NCBI RefSeq assembly: GCF_030052815.1
Contig: NC_079507.1
Span: 64,435,144-64,499,143, forward strand
Length of the DNA: 64,000 bases
Direction: 5' to 3'
From: Hevea brasiliensis
Taxonomy: Eukaryota; Streptophyta; Magnoliopsida; Malpighiales; Euphorbiaceae
Shown here: positions 58,216 through 64,000 of the stretch, piece by piece
Numbering within the stretch: the first letter of the stretch is position 1
Layout: each line of letters opens with the position of its first letter
The notes under the pieces: model-generated
Databases searched by the model: none
Seen by the model: only the letters and a program-made list of their open reading frames with translations
Told to the model about the DNA's origin: nothing
Translations under genes and position numbers: made by a program

Positions 58216-58960
58216 GAGATATTCCGTGAAACGGGATACGATTTGGCTTGTAAATTTGCAAGTCGAGATGCTTCCAATTCGGCTGTTAGAGTAAGACCAG
58301 AGTTTCTGGAGAAGAATATGGGCTATCCCAGTGCCGGGAAACTAAAAATTTTTATGGCAAGCGTTAAAAGGAAACCTTCCAATTTGTCAGCCCGATTCCC
58401 AAATATGAAAGACAAATGCCAGGCGAGTGGGCAAAGGGAATCTACTGAGCATGTGCTCTTTCACTGCCTCTTTGCGGCAGCAGTATGGTGGAGTTTTGGT
58501 TTCTGCATTCGTTCACGGCTGATTCAAGGACATAATATGGTTCAATGCTAGAAGGAGATATTAGCGTGGATAGGTGAAGGAGGCATGCCGATGCTTGCAC
58601 AAGTGGTGTTCATTTCCTGGCAACTATGGAAATTTAAGCACGAAATGCTTTCATCATCCAACAGCAGACCTCCACTCCTCAAATCTATCCCCCTCTGCAA
58701 TGGAATCCACCCCCATCAGGTTTTCTCAAAGTTAATTTTGATGCCGCATTTGACTCCAAGAACAATCTGGGTAATATTGCTAGTAATGAAGAAGGCAGAG
58801 TAATGAGTTGGAGTATCAAGAGAATTCCAGGACAGGTACGCCCGTCGACCTTGGAGGCCTGGGGCTTTGAGAATCGCAGCTCCATGACCTGTGTTTTTGT
58901 TCTCCTCTGCATGCTCAACTCAAGTAGAATGACGGAAACCAAGGGTGCTTTCTAAGCTAT
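58216..58960 (+). mobile_element. 5'-truncated L1-type LINE fragment
   Basis: The plus strand reads GYDLACKFASRDASNS, then QRESTEHVLFHCLFAAAVWW, the zinc-finger region at the end of plant LINE reverse transcriptases. After a frame change it reads VNFDAAFDSKNNLGNIASN and GRVMSWS, the RNase H domain start. Frameshifts separate the blocks and the reverse transcriptase itself is absent. This is a dead fragment. Confidence 0.85.
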
Positions 58961-61240
58961 TTTATTTACGCGCTAGTTAAATGCCCGCACATGAGTTTAT
59001 TATTTTTTAATTTTAATATTTAAATTATTAATATATTTATATTTAAAATTAATATTAACCAGTTATAATTAAAAAATAAAAGTTCAATATTACACAAATT
59101 AATTTTTTGAATTTAAAAAAAATTACACAAATTATTAAAAGACATATGTAAAATGAATTAAAAATATATAAAATATTAAAATAAATCATTATTAGCAAAA
59201 ACTTACATTTCAAATAATTATAAAAAAAATATAAGTAAAAATTAAAATAAAACAAAAAAATATGTTTCCATTTAAAAAATTAAAATCAATGAATAATACG
59301 GGATTATTCAAATAATACTATGTAAACTTTACATTAATTATAGATAAATATTTTTAATATAAAAGACATTTAAGGAGAAATTATAATAACAATAATGTAA
59401 AATTCTTTCAAAAAGTTAAATCACATTTAAAATGGAATAATAATATAAAATTTATATTTATCATTTGATTAATATGAAACAAGTTATAATAATTAATTTT
59501 TTATAAAAAATAAAAATATTTCATCAATTAAAAATAAAATACATGTGAAGTATAAATTAAAATATTATATTTATGTAAATGAAATTATAAATATAATAAA
59601 TATTTAAGTAACACATTCAATCTCAAAATCCTTGGTTTTTGACAATCAATTTTTGAATAAAATAATTATTTAAATTATAAAAATTAAAATAATAACAATT
59701 TTTAAAAAAATAAAAAAAAATAAAAAATAATTAACATAAAATAAAACACACAACTTTTATAAATAGCGATATATGACAGTATCACGAGAAAATCATACTC
59801 ATCCCGTATGAAAGGTTGCGGTAGCATCATGGGTGCAATATATACACACACACTCATACTAGTGCATGTAGGTGATAATAATTTAAATATATAAATAATT
59901 TTAATTTATATATTTTTACTTTTAATATATGAAAATAAAATAATATTTTAAATTTATTGTTATACTGTAATTTATTTTTAGTATTTTTTATAGTGACTTA
60001 AACTTTTTATCTCTATAATTTTTTAATGAAAATTTTATAATAAAAATGTAGTAATATAATAAAAAAAATTAATTAAAAATATAAAATAATTTAAGATAAT
60101 TGAATAGCATGATCATTTTTGCAGTTTTAAAATTTTAAATTTTTTATACTCATAATATGTTAAATAAATATAATATACTTAAATAGTATTTTTATAAATA
60201 TTAATAATATTTTGAAAAAATATATTAACGATAAGGAAATAAATCTATACCTTATATAAAAAAAAAAAACTTATCAGCTTTATATATATAAATATATATG
60301 AATAGATTAAAAAAAAAAAAAATACAAGTCACAACACCATATTCTTATTGTGGCCAGCGCGGCCTACTTCAAAAAACTTTAACCGGCAAAAATGTAATAG
60401 AAGCCCATATCTATAGAGCCCAGGATTTTCTTTTTCTTGGGTTTGTTTTAGATTTTAAAGCTTCTTCGTTCCCAGTAGCTGCTATTTATGGTTAAAGAAA
60501 CTGCAAATATACAATCTAAAGCCAGCGGAAAAGGAGGTTTCAAACTGAAATGTTCTCTTGTCCTGACCTAATGAGTCTAGAATGAGCTAAATTTTCTTCG
60601 TATTTTATGGCTAAAATCCAATTTCAGGAGTTTAAATTTTGCAACGATATATTTTTTTTGAGCTAAATCTTAATTAATCATGAACATAAGATGCTGTTAT
60701 AATTTGTTATTAATTTTCCAGTAAAATGAAAAATTTTCTTGCACGCAATAAATAAAATGTGCTCCCTAAATATAGAAAGAAAATCCATTTTGGCATCTTT
60801 CTCCTCAATAATGTCCAAGGCCTAGCCAGTCATAACCTTAGCTGTCACACCACAGAACAGCTGAGAAGAAAAACAATGCACAGAACACTTTTCGGTTGCA
60901 TCATAAACAAAAGACAATCACATGGGGAATGTGCTGGAATGACATGGTCTTGCGGCTAAGCAATCAGCCCTGTCTCACCTAATCCAATCCCAATGCCCGT
61001 ATCTCTGAGTTGTTACGATTCAATTTCTACACCGCTGTTTCAGACGCATTCTCACAAGTTCACTTTCATACTTTAATTTCTAATATTGAAATCTCTAGTC
61101 CGAGCTCTTAGTCTGTCCATTGCTCAAATTAAAAATAAGAGATTGCTATGCGTTATGAGCTACATGCACATGGGTCTCCTGCCCCACATGAGCCTCCCAA
61201 GTCAATCCCCCATATGTTGTGCAGCGGCTTCCAGTAGATA
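58961..61240. other. A+T-rich intergenic spacer
   Basis: Long A+T-rich DNA. A less biased stretch at 60330-60500 and another at 60800-61100 have no supported gene; the latter may belong to the upstream region of the DUF1685 gene. Confidence 0.5.
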
Positions 61241-61243
61241 GCA

Positions 61244-61253
61244 GAATATAAAG
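61244..61253 (+). promoter_or_regulatory. TATA box of the DUF1685 gene
   Basis: GAATATAAAG lies about 65 bp upstream of the first ATG, a reasonable distance for a short leader. Confidence 0.5.
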
Positions 61254-61316
61254 AAAAATATATCACAAGAACCAACTATCCCATGTGTTTCGTTCTGTGC
61301 AGTAGATTCAGAAATT

Positions 61317-62610
61317 GTGCAAAAAACAACAATGGATTGTTTTGATGATGACCCTTTTGAGACATCCTCTAGTAGGGATGTAAAGGTGGATGGTGTTCAC
61401 CAGCTTTTGGAGGAGGGTTGGTTCTTTGGGAAACTGCTCACCAGGAAACCAAGATCATCTTTAATGCTGAGGTGCTACTCTGATCCTACTCCAAACTTTG
61501 ATCAAGCAATTTTAGCAGAGAACAATCCATGCATAGGGAAAGTTGTAGGTAATTCGATTCGTGAACCATCATTGCTACCTTGTATAGGCTGGAGAGAAGA
61601 GAAAATTGAAGAGAAACAGCCGACCTGCAGGCAATTATCAGATAAAGCATCGGTACAACAGCCTATCAAACCAACTACTTGTGCAGAAGGTATTCAAGAG
61701 AATAGAAGGAGCAAAGTGATCACAGGGCAACCATCAAAGCACAAATTACTTAGAACACCATCTCTACCCCCTTGTATAGGTAGAAAAGAAGTAGAAGAGA
61801 ATGATGATAACATTACAATGAGCAGATTGATTCGCCAAGCAATGTCTCCTTGTCATACTTCAAAGGTACCTCCCAAAACTTGTAGTTCTCAGCTCTTTAA
61901 AATTTGGAGGCCTTTTTTTGAATGCTATAATTTGTTGCTTTGTATTGCAAATTGAAAGGCTTAATTTACTTTATGTTGCTAAATCTATAGGTGAATTTTA
62001 GATATTCATTAATGAATCGGGTAACTTCGATTTTGTTTTAATAAGAATGAATCACTGACTCAATGGAGTATCTATTTATTGTGTAGGAGGATAATTAATC
62101 CCATATGCAGTTTTAATCCCATACTCAGTTTTATTCTTCAAGCAATTAATTCAAACACTTTGTATGCAGGGTATGATACAAAGTTCCAGCATGCCAAGGT
62201 ACAGACCACCAAGAAACTGGAAGATGCAAACCATTGACACAGTTAATGCTAACTCTAAACAAAAGAGGAATCTTGGATGTTCTAACCAAAGAAATATACA
62301 GAGAAGCCTAAGTAATATTGAATCTCAAGAAGTGCAAGGGTTCAAGGACTTGGGATTCACATTTAACAAACAAGACCTCAACCCAAGTGAGGTTGGACTT
62401 CTCCCTGGTTTGCAAGACAAGCAAAAAAAAAACCAAGATCATCAAGACCAAGACAAAGTGAGGAGGAGACCTCACCTTTCTAAGGCATGGCATCTGCAAA
62501 AGCAAAGTTGTGCACCTCCAATTCCCATTTGGGCTCCCAAAAATTCAGCACAAGAAATGAAGGCACAACTCAAGTATTGGGCTAGAGCAGTCGCCTCTAA
62601 TGTACGCTAA
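61317..62610 (+). CDS. DUF1685 family protein
   Basis: Exon 1 is 61317-61865 and exon 2 is 62170-62610, joined in phase 0 across a 304-bp GT-AG intron, giving 329 residues. A second Met at residue 6 (MDCFDDDPF) may be the real start. The C-terminal half carries the DUF1685 signature: GFKDLGFTFNKQDLNPSEVG (240-259), LLPGLQ, RPHLSKAWHL (283-292) and MKAQLKYWARAVASNVR (313-329). The N-terminal half repeats a short motif, EPSLLPCIG at 83-91 and TPSLPPCIG at 147-155, each followed by an acidic stretch. No membrane span or signal peptide. The family is plant specific and, as far as I know, has no assigned biochemical role. The gene appears intact. Confidence 0.9.
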
Positions 62611-62856
62611 TCAATTTTTTTTGGCCTTCTGGCTATTCCTAACATTTGTTGGACTTTTGATGGGTGTATACTTCACAAATGAGCTACTCTTGTCACCTTA
62701 TATTGAGAGCAAACTTGCAAGAATTGGAGGAATGCCTTAGAGGATTGAAGAAATAACAATTCCTGTTGATTTTTAAGTCTGTATTTTTCTAATACTTGAG
62801 GGATTCAATAATCTGTAACAATAACAATAAGTCCTTTTTATCATTTGATTTGCAAC

Positions 62857-62862
62857 AATAAA
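62857..62862 (+). terminator. Possible polyadenylation signal of the DUF1685 gene
   Basis: AATAAA about 250 bp after the stop codon, within A+T-rich 3' sequence. Weak evidence, because such hexamers are common here. Confidence 0.35.
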
Positions 62863-63302
62863 ACATATTCTGATTTCATATTTCTCATAATTTTATTGAT
62901 TTAGCCATTTGTGTATTTTTATTTTATATCAGATTTTTCATTGAACTAGTAATTTAAAAATTGAATATTTATTTCATATTTTTTATTGAACAATTATACA
63001 ATGAATAGCTATCTCCATTCATAAACTTTGGATTTTCACTCAAAATCTTATGAGAAAAAATTAAAATAGATGCTATGAGCATTAAAAATTTCCCTCATTA
63101 GTCTAAAAAAATATTGATGGTGCTGTTTCAGAGCACAAAAATTTTATTTTCCATGGAGGGAGAAGGCCAAAAAATAAAGATAATTTAGAAATATCCAACC
63201 AAAATCCAAAAGATGCAATGCAAGAAGATATTATTATCATATAATTATAGAACTCCAAATTCAAAGGAAGAAGATAGAGAAATAATAATCTAGTTAAGAA
63301 AA

Positions 63303-63341
<39 letters not shown>

Positions 63342-63524
63342 TCAATTATTTTTTAAATTTTATATCAAATATTTAAAAAAAAAATTATTAAATATATTCA
63401 TTATGCATGTTACCGCTTACATGTTACCGCTTATATACTGTCTATTCTCCATCTTATGAAGAGCCACACTTCTCTAAGGAAGAGAGAAGCACTGCTTTTG
63501 TCTACGTGTATTCTATAATCTTCC
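62863..63524. other. Spacer before the last gene
   Basis: A+T rich, with an AAT repeat and, at 63408-63433, a small direct repeat of CATGTTACCGCTTA. No gene is supported until the CT-rich leader at about 63470. Confidence 0.5.
63303..63342. repeat. (AAT)n microsatellite
   Basis: About thirteen AAT units. Confidence 0.95.
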
Positions 63525-63899
63525 ATGTTTCCGTGCCATCACCACACTCTCTCTCCTCAGTTCTTCCCCCTCTCTCTCCACCACCACCACCACAGCCCTT
63601 CCTTTACTTCCTCCTCTTTCTACAAACCCAGCTCTCCTTTCTCCCTCTGAGCATTTCCTCGTCCCAGACCCGACCTATGGCTGGCCCAGCTCCCTGACTC
63701 CGCCAACCACACCACCACATCCATTAATCCAACGGAAGAGGGTGGTACCATAGAGCTCCCACTCTTCTCTCCTTCCATTTTTGCTACCACAGATGACCCT
63801 TCTCCTCTCCAGGTGGCCACTAGCGTCCTTCTCACTGGAGCCATTGCTGTCTTTCTCTTTCGCTCTATTCGTCGCCGAGCTAAGCGTGCTAAAGAACTG
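63525..63899 (+). CDS. First exon of a probable plastid membrane protein gene, apparently frame-broken
   Basis: The stretch 63681-63899 encodes LAQLPDSANHTTTS, then LPLFSPSIFATTDDPSPLQ, VATSVLLTGAIAVFLFRS and a basic IRRRAKRAKEL, ending at a GTATTT donor. The hydrophobic VLLTGAIAVFLF followed by arginines looks like one membrane span. The upstream Ser/Pro-rich sequence (SSVLPPLSPPPPP; LSFLPLSISSSQTRPMA) looks like a chloroplast transit peptide but lies in another frame. The switch is at about 63677-63681, where two bases seem to be missing. The ATG at 63525 is in the frame of the second part, with stops between. I recall similar uncharacterised plant proteins but cannot name one. The rest of the gene is beyond the window. 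Confidence 0.5.
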
Positions 63900-64000
63900 G
63901 TATTTCGCTTTAGACCTTCGCCTTGATGTTGTTGCAGCAAATCTTTGTTAGCTTTACTGGTTGATTATGTTACTGTGGTTTTAGAAAGTGCCTTTTGGTA

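Noticed and set aside
59055..59255. Phe/Tyr-rich ORF on the minus strand
   Set aside because: Typical chance frame in A+T-rich DNA, no composition or motif support.

Overview
This is nuclear DNA of a flowering plant. Coding exons are split by GT-AG introns, the spacers are strongly A+T rich, and the retrotransposons are plant lineages (Ty1-copia with an initiator-Met tRNA primer site, a Ty3-gypsy chromovirus, an L1-type LINE, a hAT-like element). Protein and repeat style suggest a eudicot, perhaps a woody one, but I cannot place the species. I see no bacterial genes, CRISPR array, rRNA or tRNA genes.

Layout. (1) 1-13397, plus strand: the 3' part of a multi-exon gene whose start lies before the window. 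Nine exons keep one reading phase to a stop at 13397. Its largest intron holds a decayed copia element (4537-8993) with a rearranged left end. (2) 13398-15652: spacer holding a 1.24 kb hAT-like element with an 8-bp target duplication. (3) 15653-about 20530, minus strand: a complete RING-H2 E3 ubiquitin ligase gene of the ZFP1/RHG1A type (551 residues, five coding exons, two upstream leader exons, TATA box). (4) 20570-27590: A+T-rich spacer with a possible 57-codon membrane-peptide gene at 23053-23226, a MITE-like palindrome and simple repeats. (5) 27591-28904, minus strand: a glycosyltransferase (UGT79B-like) pseudogene with two reading-frame breaks. (6) 31250-57480: a 26.2 kb nest of retrotransposons. 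(7) 58216-58960: a LINE fragment. (8) 61317-62610, plus strand: a two-exon DUF1685 gene. (9) 63525-64000, plus strand: the first exon of a probable plastid membrane-protein gene that runs off the window, apparently with a small frame break.

The nest is the main structure. An old Ty3-gypsy chromovirus (minus strand, LTRs 31250-33892 and 54789-57480, target duplication ATTTC) has been hit three times. Two related large solo LTRs (35297-38373, duplication AATCC; 40434-43929, duplication TGCCA) sit in its integrase and between gag and protease. A young SIRE-like copia element (45154-54407, duplication GACTG) sits in its gag. Removing the three inserts restores the order gag-PR-RT-RH-IN-chromodomain and leaves an element of about 10.4 kb. 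The SIRE-like element has near-identical 1.43 kb LTRs, lacks most of protease and integrase, and carries an extra long ORF downstream of RNase H. That ORF is the most interesting protein-level signal here.

The host genes (unidentified large gene, RING ligase, DUF1685 gene, plastid protein) are not an operon and show no obvious shared pathway. The window is ordinary gene-island and retrotransposon-nest plant chromatin.
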